Shown in pieces: positions 36,653 through 46,908 of a stretch of 64,000 nucleotides of DNA. Both the position numbers and the translations under genes were made by a program. Under the pieces are notes generated by a model. That model made no database searches and was not told the DNA's origin. It saw only the letters and a program-made list of their open reading frames with translations. The stretch is from Echinimonas agarilytica (GTDB lineage: Bacteria; Pseudomonadota; Gammaproteobacteria; Enterobacterales; Neiellaceae), in NCBI RefSeq assembly GCF_023703465.1, contig NZ_JAMQGP010000002.1, positions 496,001 through 560,000 on the forward strand, read 5' to 3'. Position 1 is the first letter of the stretch. Each line of letters starts with the position of its first letter.

Positions 36653-38004
36653 TCATAAATCGCTCCCTATGGCTACGCACCTTCTTGGTGTCGATGGTAA
36701 TTATCGCGGCAGTGACGCTGACGTTGGCGCACGTGTCTTATCGAGATAAAACACAAAGCTATGTTTTAGAGTATGGGAGTGATTTGCTTGAACGCTTGCC
36801 GATGGTGATTGAAACCATGGTTGGGCAGGGCGTGAGCTTTGAAGACCAATTACGCAACGTGATGCCACTCGAAGGCTACATGGGGGCGTTGTGTGATGAG
36901 CAAGGTAAAGTTATTTGGAAATCTGTACAAGCACGACCCTATGAGCTTGAGGGGCTGTGTGAGAAAGTGCGGGAGAATGGCGATCCCGGTCGTTTAGCTC
37001 TGCCGGTTGATTTGGACAACGGTAAGCTCTTTTTTGCTTATGTGTTGCCGGGAACATTTAATGGCGTCAAAGGAGATTTCATCGCATTACGTGACGGTGC
37101 CCAGTTTGAAAATTGGCAAAGTGCCGCTGTTGAACGCTCACTGATTGTGATTATCTTATTTTTATTTGGCGCTGGTTTCTTGTTATTTGCCACATTCAGA
37201 TGGGCAATGAGACCGCTTAAAACACTAGAATCTGAATTACATCAACTGGATGAGCAAGAGAAACAAAAGCTCACCGAATCCTATCCTTGGGAACTGCAAC
37301 CTGTGGTGTCTGCGCTCAACGCTATGGTGAGCGAGAACACGCATCGCTCCCAGCGCTACAAACACAGCCTAAATGATTTAGCGCATAGTCTGAAAACGCG
37401 TTTGGCGGCAATGAATGTGATCTGCCAAGAAGCCACTATGCCAGTGCAAATGAAAAAAGAAGTCCTGTCGAATTTAAGCCAAATGGATGCCATGGTGCAG
37501 TATCAGCTTCGCCGCGGTTTAGTGGGGCAAGCGGTACTGAGTAAACAAGCCACACCACTCGATGAAGTGGTTGAAAATTTGCAAGTTCTGTTGCAAAAAA
37601 TCTACGCAGAAAAACAAATTAGCTTTGAAGCCCGAATTTCTAAGAGCGACGCAGTCCCCATGGCTAAAGACGACTTGATGGAAGTGATAGGTAACTTGTT
37701 GGATAACGCGTTTCGTTATGCAATATCCAAAGTTATTGTGTCGCAAGAGCCTTTGGAAAATGGCGGTGTACTCATTTCTGTTGAAGATGATGGGCCTGGT
37801 ATTGAACAAGACCGCCGAGTTGATATTTTTCAACGTGGTGTTCGCTTAGATGAAAAGCCAAGTGGACAGGGGATCGGACTTGCAGTGTGTGCCGATATTA
37901 TTGAAAGTTATGATGGCACAGTGAGGGTTGAAGAGTCTGAGTTAGAAGGTGCTCGATTTGTGATTGAGCTATTACCGCATGATAATTGGTGGCAAGAGCC
38001 TTAA
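36649..38004 (+). CDS. PhoQ-like sensor histidine kinase with altered H-box
   Basis: 451 residues: membrane helix 1 (about 10-28), periplasmic sensor (about 29-162), helix 2 (about 163-184), HAMP-like linker, DHp helix with the phospho-acceptor His246 in LAHSLKT, and the ATPase domain with N-box LDNAFRYA, G1 DDGPGIE and G2 GQGIGLAV. The HSLKT core is typical of the PhoQ branch. The Pro that nearly always follows (HSLKTPL) is Arg here (Arg251, codon 37399-37401). Expected partner is the regulator just upstream; the signal could be divalent cations or envelope stress, which is inference. Confidence 0.88.
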   Translation: MIINRSLWLRTFLVSMVIIAAVTLTLAHVSYRDKTQSYVLEYGSDLLERLPMVIETMVGQGVSFEDQLRNVMPLEGYMGALCDEQGKVIWKSVQARPYELEGLCEKVRENGDPGRLALPVDLDNGKLFFAYVLPGTFNGVKGDFIALRDGAQFENWQSAAVERSLIVIILFLFGAGFLLFATFRWAMRPLKTLESELHQLDEQEKQKLTESYPWELQPVVSALNAMVSENTHRSQRYKHSLNDLAHSLKTRLAAMNVICQEATMPVQMKKEVLSNLSQMDAMVQYQLRRGLVGQAVLSKQATPLDEVVENLQVLLQKIYAEKQISFEARISKSDAVPMAKDDLMEVIGNLLDNAFRYAISKVIVSQEPLENGGVLISVEDDGPGIEQDRRVDIFQRGVRLDEKPSGQGIGLAVCADIIESYDGTVRVEESELEGARFVIELLPHDNWWQEP

Positions 38005-38016
38005 TCCAAAGCCGCA

Positions 38017-38046
38017 TAAAAAACGCCGAATATACGGCGTTTTTTA
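38017..38046. terminator. Bidirectional terminator between the sensor kinase and amidohydrolase genes
   Basis: 11-bp stem AAAAAACGCCG / CGGCGTTTTTT around AATATA; A-run and T-run on either side serve the converging genes. Confidence 0.9.
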
Positions 38047-38063
38047 TGGGTGCAATGTAACGG

Positions 38064-41000
38064 TTAATGTGCCTCGTGCGCAGGACATGTTGGCATGTGC
38101 GTGTGTAGCTTGCTAATGCCCCAGGTCATGCCCGAAGGTGACATGTCGCTGCCTTCATGTTCAAAGTAAAAGTGGCCTCGCACACGATCTCTGTGGCCCA
38201 CCTCATTCATGGTCTTGGTCTCGTAGATGCGACCATTAATCACCACCATTTCGACTGAATCTGTGTAGCGTACATCCTCAAGCGGGTTTTTAGATAAAAT
38301 GACCAAGTCTGCGAGCTTGCCAGATTCGATTGAACCTAACTCATCACCCATGCCTAGGTATTCTGCGCCATTGAGGGTAGCTGCACGTAACATCTCCATG
38401 GGTGTGAAGCCACCTTGCGATAGCATCCACATTTCCCAGTGATAAGCCATGCCTTGCAACTGCCCATGAGAGCCAATATTGACTTTTACGCCGAGGTCGC
38501 TCAATTGCTTCGCAGCGGCGGCTACTTCTTGATAGTAAAAGTCAGTTTCGGGCAATTTAAGGCGGCGCATTGAACGGGCGCGTAATTCCGCTCCAGAGGT
38601 GTACTTCGACAGCAATGGATGTTCCCAAACATTGTCGTGTTGGTACCAATAGAATTCGCCATTAATACCCCCATAGTTCACTACCAGAGTTGGGGTGTAA
38701 CCCACATCATTTGCAGCTGCCCAAAGTTGTTGCACATCGTTATATAGCGGTGCGATCGGAAGGTTGTGCTCGACGCCCGTTGAACCGTCGATGATCTGTG
38801 TGAGGTTGTTATAGAAAGTCGATCCACCTTCGGGGTATACCGCAATACCCAACTGCCTTGCCGCTTCAATAATTTGCTGGCGTTGATCGCGACGGGGTTG
38901 GTTATAGCTCTTAATAGAAAAGGCACCTTGAGCTTGTAATCGTTTGAGGTGCAGTAGCGCGTCATCAAGGCTATTAATTTCTACTTTGTAGTCGCCACCT
39001 GCACCATAGATAATGCCACCGGTTGAAAATATACGTGGCCCAACCATCAAGCCGGCTTTTACCAATTCAGCTTGGCTGAATACTGTTTCAGTATTTGCTG
39101 AAGGATCGTGAGTGGTGGTCACGCCAAACGCTAAGTTGGCGTAGTAAGCCGGATTTGTCTCGGCTAGCGGAGAACTTTTAAAGTGATTAACATGGGCGTG
39201 AGTGTCGACAAAACCGGGCACAATTGTTTTACCGTTTAAGTCGAATACAATGGCATCCGATGGAATTTCTATACCTTCACTTGCGCCTACACTGACGATA
39301 CGGTTGCCGTCGGTGATAATAGTGCCTTGCTCGATTACATTGTCACCTTGCATGGTGATGATGCGAGCGTTGGTATAGGCAACGGAGCCCTCTGGTTTAT
39401 CTTGTTTGGTTGTAAATTCAACAACACTTTCAGATGTTTCATGGTTTTCTAGGTTATAGCTATAAATCGTATTTCCGAGCCCCCAATGCAGTGCCTTGTT
39501 GGAAAAGTGCAGGTAGTTGCCTGCAGCGTTGTCCATTGCTGTGACTGCAATTGATTCAATTTTTGCATTTAAGTCGAGTTCAGTGCCTGTTTGAACGTAG
39601 GGTACCAAGTAAACTTTGAAGCCATCTTGAATGGCCATGTATTGCCCATCTAAGCTAAGCGCTACAAATTGAGTCGAACCTAAACTAAATGCATCTTGGG
39701 CATCTCCGCCCGTTATCGCGTAGCTGACTAACTTTTTATCTTTGTTGTGGCCTTGCATCACCCACACGCGTTCACCGTCGGGTGAAAACAGCGGTTGGCG
39801 ACCTTGGCGCGTGACAAAGTGAGCGGTGCGATCACCTACATTTTGCCAATAAATTCCCGGCTCTGTGCCGTGGAAGTAACCGCGAAGATTATTACCCCCT
39901 GCACGTTGGTATACGACTTTTCGGCTATTTGCAGAAAATTTAGGGTTGAGGTAGTGACCCGGCTTTTCAGTCAGGCGAGCTGGTTTTGATATACCGCGTC
40001 GGCCTTTAAATGTCGCGACGTACACATGGCCATAATCATCATCGCTCCAACTGGTAAAAGTGATTTTTTTACCGTCGGGGCTGAATGAAGGTGCGTATTG
40101 AAAGCCATCTAAATTGGTGAGGCGCTTTACTTTTCCACCCTTGGTTGACTGAATGTACAGTTTGCCCAATGCATGGAAAACGCGATAAGAGCCGTTGGGG
40201 GAGGTGGTAATGTCACGGATCATTTTGACATCAAAGTTGTCAGAGTCGATCACCGGTTTTGCTTTTACGGCATGAGTGAGTGTCATGTCCACATCAGCTT
40301 CAAATGCGATATCAGCAACACGTTGACTATCAATATCAATGTGTTGAATTTTTCCGTCAGCCCAAAACACCAATGATTCGCTGTCTGGAGTCCATGCAAA
40401 ATTGGCATACACACCAAAAATTGCCCAGGCCTCTTGCTGATCGTGATTGAGCTTGCTGTAGAGCGCTTTTTGCTCTCCGCTTTGGCGATCGTATAAATAC
40501 AATACGGTTTCCATATCGACTCGTTTGACGAATGCGATGTATCGGCCATCAGGAGATACCGTTGGACGAGCAGCTCCGCCTGCGCCTGAAATCAAGGTAA
40601 TCGTTTCACCCGTTTTTAAATCTTTGCGCTTAATGCTGTAAATGCCTTTATGCGGGTCTTTATTGTACTGAAAGTAAGGCCCAGCAGTGGTGTCCTGAGA
40701 ATAGAATAAATAGCGCCCATCAGGGGAGACCGAGGGCTCATTGACATCTTGCTGTTCATTGGGTTGTTTTGTGAGTTGAATGCCTTTGCCTCCGTCTGTA
40801 CGGTACAGCCACATTTCTCCGGTACCGAGCGAACGGGTACCTGTGAAATGTTTACGAGCAATCACCGACTTGCCATCTGGCGTCCAAGTAGGGTTGGTCA
40901 GCAACCTAAAATCTTCGGTGGTTAATGGGGTTTCTTCGCCGGTCTCAATATTCATTAACCAAACGTTGTGAGCACCGTCGCGGTCGCTGATATAAGTCAG

Positions 41001-41318
41001 CGTTTTTCCGTCTGGGGAAAACTTGGGCTGCACTTCCAAAGCGGTTGATGTGGTCAAACGTACGGCTTTGCCGCCATCAATAGGCAACAGGAACAAATCG
41101 CCCAGTAGGTCGAATACGATTTGCTCGCCGTCTGGGCTAATATCTAAATTTAACCAAGTCCCTTCGTTCGTCGAGAAATTGAGCTGATGGGTGGAACCGC
41201 TAAAGGGTGTAACGGATTCTTCTGCCGGAGCTTCTTCCGGCGCCGCAAAAACTGCGGGAGTGATGGTAAGCGTTATGAGCAACGCGCCTGTGGCTTTAGC
41301 CAGCAGAGACTTGAACAT
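38064..41318 (-). CDS. Secreted PD40 beta-propeller amidohydrolase
   Basis: 1084 residues: signal peptide (about 1-25), a long region of TolB/WD40-like (PD40) repeats with many SPDG motifs (about 45-600), then a metal-dependent amidohydrolase domain (about 645-1050) with metal-binding HAH in GFVDTHAHVNHF and the later SHGQL and DLVIL segments. Related proteins are annotated as amidohydrolases or Xaa-Pro-type peptidases; the substrate is unknown. The C-terminal tail contains several His residues (KLHTHMPTCPAHEAH). Start at 41318 with AAGGAA upstream. It is monocistronic. Confidence 0.87.
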   Translation of the reverse strand: MFKSLLAKATGALLITLTITPAVFAAPEEAPAEESVTPFSGSTHQLNFSTNEGTWLNLDISPDGEQIVFDLLGDLFLLPIDGGKAVRLTTSTALEVQPKFSPDGKTLTYISDRDGAHNVWLMNIETGEETPLTTEDFRLLTNPTWTPDGKSVIARKHFTGTRSLGTGEMWLYRTDGGKGIQLTKQPNEQQDVNEPSVSPDGRYLFYSQDTTAGPYFQYNKDPHKGIYSIKRKDLKTGETITLISGAGGAARPTVSPDGRYIAFVKRVDMETVLYLYDRQSGEQKALYSKLNHDQQEAWAIFGVYANFAWTPDSESLVFWADGKIQHIDIDSQRVADIAFEADVDMTLTHAVKAKPVIDSDNFDVKMIRDITTSPNGSYRVFHALGKLYIQSTKGGKVKRLTNLDGFQYAPSFSPDGKKITFTSWSDDDYGHVYVATFKGRRGISKPARLTEKPGHYLNPKFSANSRKVVYQRAGGNNLRGYFHGTEPGIYWQNVGDRTAHFVTRQGRQPLFSPDGERVWVMQGHNKDKKLVSYAITGGDAQDAFSLGSTQFVALSLDGQYMAIQDGFKVYLVPYVQTGTELDLNAKIESIAVTAMDNAAGNYLHFSNKALHWGLGNTIYSYNLENHETSESVVEFTTKQDKPEGSVAYTNARIITMQGDNVIEQGTIITDGNRIVSVGASEGIEIPSDAIVFDLNGKTIVPGFVDTHAHVNHFKSSPLAETNPAYYANLAFGVTTTHDPSANTETVFSQAELVKAGLMVGPRIFSTGGIIYGAGGDYKVEINSLDDALLHLKRLQAQGAFSIKSYNQPRRDQRQQIIEAARQLGIAVYPEGGSTFYNNLTQIIDGSTGVEHNLPIAPLYNDVQQLWAAANDVGYTPTLVVNYGGINGEFYWYQHDNVWEHPLLSKYTSGAELRARSMRRLKLPETDFYYQEVAAAAKQLSDLGVKVNIGSHGQLQGMAYHWEMWMLSQGGFTPMEMLRAATLNGAEYLGMGDELGSIESGKLADLVILSKNPLEDVRYTDSVEMVVINGRIYETKTMNEVGHRDRVRGHFYFEHEGSDMSPSGMTWGISKLHTHMPTCPAHEAH

Positions 41319-41783
41319 GGGTATTCCTTGGTAGTTTGGTGCCGCCTCTTAAATCAGTCATCATTTGGATTCAAATGTCATACCCACCCATAACGATGTC
41401 TATTGCTCGTTTTAAGGGCATAAGGAATGCGTGTTTCATTGATTTCAATATAAATGCTGTGAAGCGTCATTAGTGACTTCTCCAGCATAACATGTGACCG
41501 GCCGTAATTAACACTTGCCAAGGCGGTGAAACAAGAGCAATAGGCCAGACTTTTTGTCGCTTTTTTGAACCAAATAGTGGCAAGCACGCCAACGCAGGTT
41601 TATCTACGCAATAAATGATTAAAAATTAGTCTGTTTCTGGATGTGAAATGCACATTAAGTGTGACGGTTAACGCGCTTTAAACGATTCCTTTTTCTGCTC
41701 AAGACGAAGTCAAAATCGTGTGTTATGCTGTCCGACTTGTTTATCTGTCTATAGCTTCGATTTAGTATTGGAAAATAACGTAT
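41319..41783. other. Intergenic region between the amidohydrolase and gyrA genes
   Basis: 465 bases with divergent transcription on both sides. It must contain both promoters. TGTGTTATGCT near 41719-41729 looks like an extended -10 for gyrA, but no good -35 accompanies it. The frame 41378-41587 on the minus strand has no family resemblance and is not called. No RNA gene was recognised. Confidence 0.45.
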
Positions 41784-44477
41784 ATGAGTGATCTGGCGAA
41801 AGAGATCAGCCCCGTCAATATTGAAGACGAACTCAAGAGTTCTTACCTTGATTATGCAATGAGTGTCATCGTTGGACGTGCCTTACCGGACGTTCGAGAT
41901 GGCCTTAAGCCTGTTCACCGTCGCGTGCTGTTTGCGATGAATGAGCTGAGCAATGATTGGAATAAGCCTTTTAAGAAGTCTGCGCGTGTTGTTGGTGATG
42001 TTATTGGTAAATATCACCCACATGGTGATTCAGCCGTGTATGACACCATTGTTCGTATGGCTCAGCCATTCTCCCTGCGTTATATGCTGGTGGATGGCCA
42101 AGGTAACTTTGGTTCTGTTGATGGTGATTCTGCCGCAGCAATGCGTTATACCGAAGTGCGTATGTCGCGAATTGCTCACGAGCTATTGTCGGACCTCGAC
42201 AAAGAAACCGTGAACTATGTGCCTAACTACGATGGCACAGAGCATATTCCTGAGGTCATGCCAACGCGTGTTCCTAATTTGCTGGTGAACGGTTCAAGTG
42301 GTATTGCGGTGGGTATGGCGACTAACTGTCCGCCTCACAACCTCACAGAAGTGATTAATGGCTGCTTAGAATTAATCAAGAATGAAGACATCACAATCCA
42401 AGAATTGATGGAATTCATTCCCGGCCCAGACTTTCCTACCTCGGGTATTATTAGTGGCCGAAAAGGTATTGTTGATGCTTACAATACTGGCCGCGGTAAA
42501 ATTTATGTTCGAGCTCGCGCTGAAATTGAAGCCGATAGCAACGGACGTGAAACCATTATTGTGACCGAGTTGCCTTATCAAGTGAACAAAGCACGCTTGA
42601 TCGAAAAAATGGCAGAGTTGGTTAAAGATAAAAAGATAGAAGGTATCAGTGGCCTGCGTGATGAGTCTGATAAAGACGGCATGCGTATGGTGATTGAATT
42701 GCGTCGTGGTGAAGTGGGCGAGGTTGTTTTGAACAACTTATACGCACAAACACAGATGCAAACTGTTTTCGGTATCAACATGGTTGCGTTGGATAAAAAC
42801 CAGCCTCGTTTGTTCAACTTAAAGCAAGTCTTGGAAGCCTTTGTTCAGCATCGTCGTGAAGTTGTCACACGCCGCACCGTGTTTGAATTGCGTAAAGCGC
42901 GTGAGCGTGCCCATATCCTTGAAGGTTTGGCCATAGCACTTGCGAATATCGACCCAATTATAGAACTGATCCGCCACTCTCCAACCCCAGCAGAAGCTAA
43001 ATTACAGCTTGTTGCTCGCGGCTGGAACTTAGGCAACGTTGCAGCCATGCTGCAAAGCGCCGGTCAAGACGCGGCTCGCCCTGAGTGGTTGGAAGCATCG
43101 TTTGGTATTCGTGATGATGGTGATTACTACCTCACCGAAGCACAAGCACAAGCCATTCTAGATTTACGCTTACATAAATTAACAGGTCTTGAGCACGAAA
43201 AAATTCTTGATGAATACAAAGAGTTACTCGAGCTGATCGCTGAATTGTTACATATTCTGGCAAGCCCTGAACGTTTAATGGAAGTGATTGTTGAAGAGCT
43301 TGAAGCTATTCGTGAACAATATGGTGATGAACGCCGTACTGAAATCACAGCAGCAAGCCATGATATCAGCATTGAAGACTTAATTGCCGAAGAAGACGTG
43401 GTTGTAACCTTGTCTCACGAGGGCTATGTAAAATATCAGCCTTTAGCTGATTACGAAGCTCAGCGTCGCGGCGGTAAAGGTAAAGCTGCAACCAAGATGA
43501 AGAATGAAGACTTCATTGAGCGATTGCTAGTGGCAAGTACGCATGATCAAATCTTGTGCTTCTCAAGCATAGGTAAAGTGTACTGGCTCAAAGTTTTCCA
43601 ATTGCCACTTGCGAGTCGCCAAGCGCGGGGCAAGCCAATTGTGAATATCTTGCCGCTTAATGATGAAGAACGTATTACAGCGATTCTTCCGGTGAAAGAG
43701 TTTACTGATGATCAGTTTGTGTTGTTCGCAACAGCAGCCGGTACGGTGAAGAAAACGCCTTTGAGTGCGTACTCTCGTCCATTAAGTTCAGGTATCCGTG
43801 CCATTAACTTGGTTGAAGGTGATCACCTCATTGGTGTATCACTCACAACCGGTGAAGACGACATCATGTTGTTCTCAGATGAGGGTAAAGTTGTTCGTTT
43901 TAACGAAAAACTCCGTGATTCTGAAACGGGTGAAATCAAAATTGACCCTGAAACGGGTGAACAAATGCTAGCGCTACGCCCAATGGGCCGAACCGCTACA
44001 GGTGTCCGCGGCATTAAGTTGCAACCTGGGCAGCAGGTTGTTTCGTTGATTGTTCCGCACAGTGATGGACCCATCTTAACAGTGACTGAAAACGGCTACG
44101 GCAAACGGACCGGCATTGAGGAATACCCAGCGAAGAGTCGTGCGACTCAAGGCGTCGTATCCATCAAGGTGAGTGAGCGGAACGGCAAGGTCGTTGGTGC
44201 AGTTCAAGTCGATGAAACAGACCAAATTATGATGATCACCAATGGCGGTACGCTCGTTCGTACTAAGGTTGATGGTGTTTCTCAAGTTGGCCGTAATACT
44301 CAGGGTGTGACTTTGATTAAAACGGCGAAAGATGAGTTGGTTGTTGGTCTTCAGCGAATTGAAGAAGTCGAAGAAGACGAAAATGAATTGTTAGAAGGTG
44401 ACGACTCTGTAGTCGCGGAAGGTGAGTCTGTTTCAACAGATGAATCTGATGCAGCAGAGGACACCACTGAGGAGTAA
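41784..44477 (+). CDS. gyrA: DNA gyrase subunit A
   Basis: 897 residues. The N-terminus is nearly collinear with E. coli GyrA: the quinolone-resistance region [17 protein letters not shown] keeps Ser83 and Asp87 (susceptible type) and the DNA-cleaving Tyr122 lies in MRYTE. The C-terminal beta-pinwheel has the GyrA box QRRGGKG, and the protein ends in a long acidic tail. With GyrB it introduces negative supercoils. serC begins 8 bases after the stop. Confidence 0.98.
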   Translation: MSDLAKEISPVNIEDELKSSYLDYAMSVIVGRALPDVRDGLKPVHRRVLFAMNELSNDWNKPFKKSARVVGDVIGKYHPHGDSAVYDTIVRMAQPFSLRYMLVDGQGNFGSVDGDSAAAMRYTEVRMSRIAHELLSDLDKETVNYVPNYDGTEHIPEVMPTRVPNLLVNGSSGIAVGMATNCPPHNLTEVINGCLELIKNEDITIQELMEFIPGPDFPTSGIISGRKGIVDAYNTGRGKIYVRARAEIEADSNGRETIIVTELPYQVNKARLIEKMAELVKDKKIEGISGLRDESDKDGMRMVIELRRGEVGEVVLNNLYAQTQMQTVFGINMVALDKNQPRLFNLKQVLEAFVQHRREVVTRRTVFELRKARERAHILEGLAIALANIDPIIELIRHSPTPAEAKLQLVARGWNLGNVAAMLQSAGQDAARPEWLEASFGIRDDGDYYLTEAQAQAILDLRLHKLTGLEHEKILDEYKELLELIAELLHILASPERLMEVIVEELEAIREQYGDERRTEITAASHDISIEDLIAEEDVVVTLSHEGYVKYQPLADYEAQRRGGKGKAATKMKNEDFIERLLVASTHDQILCFSSIGKVYWLKVFQLPLASRQARGKPIVNILPLNDEERITAILPVKEFTDDQFVLFATAAGTVKKTPLSAYSRPLSSGIRAINLVEGDHLIGVSLTTGEDDIMLFSDEGKVVRFNEKLRDSETGEIKIDPETGEQMLALRPMGRTATGVRGIKLQPGQQVVSLIVPHSDGPILTVTENGYGKRTGIEEYPAKSRATQGVVSIKVSERNGKVVGAVQVDETDQIMMITNGGTLVRTKVDGVSQVGRNTQGVTLIKTAKDELVVGLQRIEEVEEDENELLEGDDSVVAEGESVSTDESDAAEDTTEE

Positions 44478-44485
44478 AAAACTTC

Positions 44486-45577
44486 GTGTCTGAGGTTTAT
44501 AACTTTTGTGCAGGGCCGGCCATGTTGCCGGCCCCTGTTTTAGAAAAAGCCCAAAAAGAAATGCTAGATTGGCAGGGCTTAGGCACTTCCGTTATGGAAG
44601 TTTCGCACCGCGGAAAAGAATTTATTGCATTGGCTGACAAAGCTGAACGCGATCTCCGCTCTCTCCTAAATATTTCAGACTCATATAAAGTTCTATTCAT
44701 GCATGGCGGTGGCCGAGGTCAATTTGCGGCAGTTCCGCAAAATTTGACGACTCAAGGCGACCGAGCCGCATTCGTAGATACAGGTGTGTGGTCTAAAAAA
44801 GCAGTTGAAGAAGCCAATCGTTTTATTGGTGCAGATGTAGTTGCGTCAAGCTATCAAGACCAATCAGGACTTTGGCATGTGCCTCAGGACAAGGTTGTTG
44901 AAGTGGCCAGCTCTGCGCGTTATTTGCATTACTGCCCGAACGAAACCATCGAAGGGCTCGAGTTTAACTTTGTTCCGAAGGCGAGCAACAATGCGCCAGT
45001 CATTGCGGATATGTCATCGACTATTTTATCGCGTCCCATTCAAGTTGATGATTTCGGCATTATTTACGCCGGAGCGCAAAAGAACATTGGCCCATCAGGG
45101 TTAGCTGTTGCCATTGTTCGTGAAGATTTGCTGGGACAAGCGCGCAAAGATACGCCTGCAATTTTGAATTACAGTCTGACCGATGAGTTCGACTCCATGT
45201 ACAACACGCCGCCTACCTATTCATGGTATTTAGCTGGATTAGTGTTTGAATGGTTACTCGAACAGGGTGGTTTATCGGCCGTTGAAAAAATCAATCAACA
45301 TAAAGCAGAATGTTTGTATCAGTGTATTGATAATAGTGATTTTTTTAATAGCCAAGTGGCTCAAGACAGCAGAAGTTGGATGAATGTGCCGTTTCAGCTG
45401 GGCGATTCAAGCCTTGACGCATTGTTTTTAAGTGAAGCCGAAAAACAGGGGTTACGTGCGTTAAAAGGCCACCGTATCGTCGGTGGAATGCGCGCAAGCA
45501 TTTACAATGCAATGCCACTTTCTGGTGTGAAAACACTGATTGAATTTATGAATGAATTTGAACGTACACGCGGTTAA
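44486..45577 (+). CDS. serC: Phosphoserine aminotransferase
   Basis: 363 residues, normal length. PLP-binding Lys199 lies in YAGAQKNIGPSG, and the phosphate-binding HGGGRGQFAAVP segment is present. It makes 3-phosphoserine in serine synthesis and also acts in pyridoxal phosphate synthesis. The start is GTG at 44486; the ribosome site GAGGAG lies in the last codons of gyrA, implying coupling. It opens the serC-hisC-aroA amino-acid run. Confidence 0.96.
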   Translation: MSEVYNFCAGPAMLPAPVLEKAQKEMLDWQGLGTSVMEVSHRGKEFIALADKAERDLRSLLNISDSYKVLFMHGGGRGQFAAVPQNLTTQGDRAAFVDTGVWSKKAVEEANRFIGADVVASSYQDQSGLWHVPQDKVVEVASSARYLHYCPNETIEGLEFNFVPKASNNAPVIADMSSTILSRPIQVDDFGIIYAGAQKNIGPSGLAVAIVREDLLGQARKDTPAILNYSLTDEFDSMYNTPPTYSWYLAGLVFEWLLEQGGLSAVEKINQHKAECLYQCIDNSDFFNSQVAQDSRSWMNVPFQLGDSSLDALFLSEAEKQGLRALKGHRIVGGMRASIYNAMPLSGVKTLIEFMNEFERTRG

Positions 45578-45605
45578 TTGACATTAAATTGAGTTTGGAG
45601 CGGTT

Positions 45606-46712
45606 ATGAGTTGTGATTATAAAGCGCTAGCCAACAAAGGCGTTCAAGGTTTACACCCTTATCAAGCAGGTAAACCCACTTCTGAATTAGAACGCGAGTT
45701 AGGTATCACTAATATTGTAAAGCTGGCGAGTAATGAAAACCCGTTAGGCGTTAGCACTAAGGTTAAAAAGGTGCTGGCCGGCGAGTTAGACGAATTGTCT
45801 CGCTACCCTGATTCCAATGGATACTACCTGAAGTCTGCGTTGGCCGAGCAAATGATGGTGAAACCGGAGCAAGTGACGCTTGGTAATGGGTCGAACGATA
45901 TTTTGGAATTGCTGGCCCGAACGTTTGTGAATGACTCTCACGAAGTGATTTTTTCACAGCACGCATTTGTGGTGTATCCCATTGTTACTCAAGCCATTGG
46001 CGCAACCCCAGTAGCGGTTTCCGCTAAAAATTGGGGGCACGATTTGGATGCAATGGCTGATGCTATTACCGAGCGTACAAAACTCATATTTATCGCCAAC
46101 CCGAATAACCCGACGGGTACGTTTTTAACCAGCAAAGCGTTGAGACATTTTTTAGAGCAGGTTCCTGAGCATGTCATCGTTGTGTTGGATGAAGCCTACT
46201 ATGAATATGTTGCAAAAGACGAGCGAGCACCATCTGTTCAATGGTTGAGTCACTTCCCTAATTTGGTGGTATCTCGGACTTTTTCTAAAGCGTATGGTTT
46301 AGCCGGGTTACGCATAGGGTATGCGGTGACCAGTGAAGAAATTGCTGGCTTAATCAATCGTGTGCGCCAACCATTTAACTGCAATAGCTTGTCGTTGGCG
46401 GCAGCTGAAGCGGTATTGGACGACACAGATTATTTAACTGCATCCATTGAGATTAATCGCGTTGGAATGAAACAGCTAACAGAAGCATTTAATGCCATGG
46501 GGCTTGAATATATCCCATCTCACGGAAATTTTGTGACGGTTGATGTGCAAACAAACGGTGCCGAGGTATACGATGCACTCCTTCAAGAAGGTGTGATTGT
46601 GCGTCCGATTGGTGGGTATGGCTTGCCAAACCACTTACGGGTGAGCATTGGACTTGAAAGTGAAAACCAGCGATTTATCGATGCGTTAAAGAAAGTGCTG
46701 CAACTGCCTTAA
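45606..46712 (+). CDS. hisC: Histidinol-phosphate / aromatic aminotransferase HisC-type
   Basis: 368 residues of PLP fold type I. The Schiff-base Lys228 is in [25 protein letters not shown] and the phosphate-binding region are intact. HisC acts on histidinol phosphate; paralogues placed between serC and aroA are often broader and may also make phenylalanine or tyrosine. The position next to aroA rather than in a his operon favours that second possibility, by inference. It starts 28 bases after serC. Confidence 0.9.
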   Translation: MSCDYKALANKGVQGLHPYQAGKPTSELERELGITNIVKLASNENPLGVSTKVKKVLAGELDELSRYPDSNGYYLKSALAEQMMVKPEQVTLGNGSNDILELLARTFVNDSHEVIFSQHAFVVYPIVTQAIGATPVAVSAKNWGHDLDAMADAITERTKLIFIANPNNPTGTFLTSKALRHFLEQVPEHVIVVLDEAYYEYVAKDERAPSVQWLSHFPNLVVSRTFSKAYGLAGLRIGYAVTSEEIAGLINRVRQPFNCNSLSLAAAEAVLDDTDYLTASIEINRVGMKQLTEAFNAMGLEYIPSHGNFVTVDVQTNGAEVYDALLQEGVIVRPIGGYGLPNHLRVSIGLESENQRFIDALKKVLQLP

Positions 46713-46852
46713 TTCTACATCGAAGCTTAAAATCAGCTGCGTTGGCATTTATAAGTGTCCGCAGCATATTTCAACAGGTCATATAACAAGCGCTAAGCAT
46801 TCACTATTTAACGTATTTGTTATAAGCTCTTGCTCCAAATTTTTGTTGGATG

Positions 46853-46868
46853 AGCCGAGTACTCGGCT
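46853..46868. promoter_or_regulatory. Perfect 16-bp palindrome in the aroA leader
   Basis: AGCCGAGTACTCGGCT, placed 40 bases upstream of the aroA start in a 196-base gap after hisC. It could be an operator or the arms of an RNA hairpin; TTGTTCG follows, too poor in T for a good terminator. Confidence 0.4.
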
Positions 46869-46908
46869 TGTTCGAGTCACACTTTCCATACAGGGGCCCG
46901 TTCAGTTC

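Noticed and set aside
41378-41587. Small minus-strand ORF upstream of gyrA
   Set aside because: No ribosome site, no family pattern, and it would fill the space needed for two divergent promoters.
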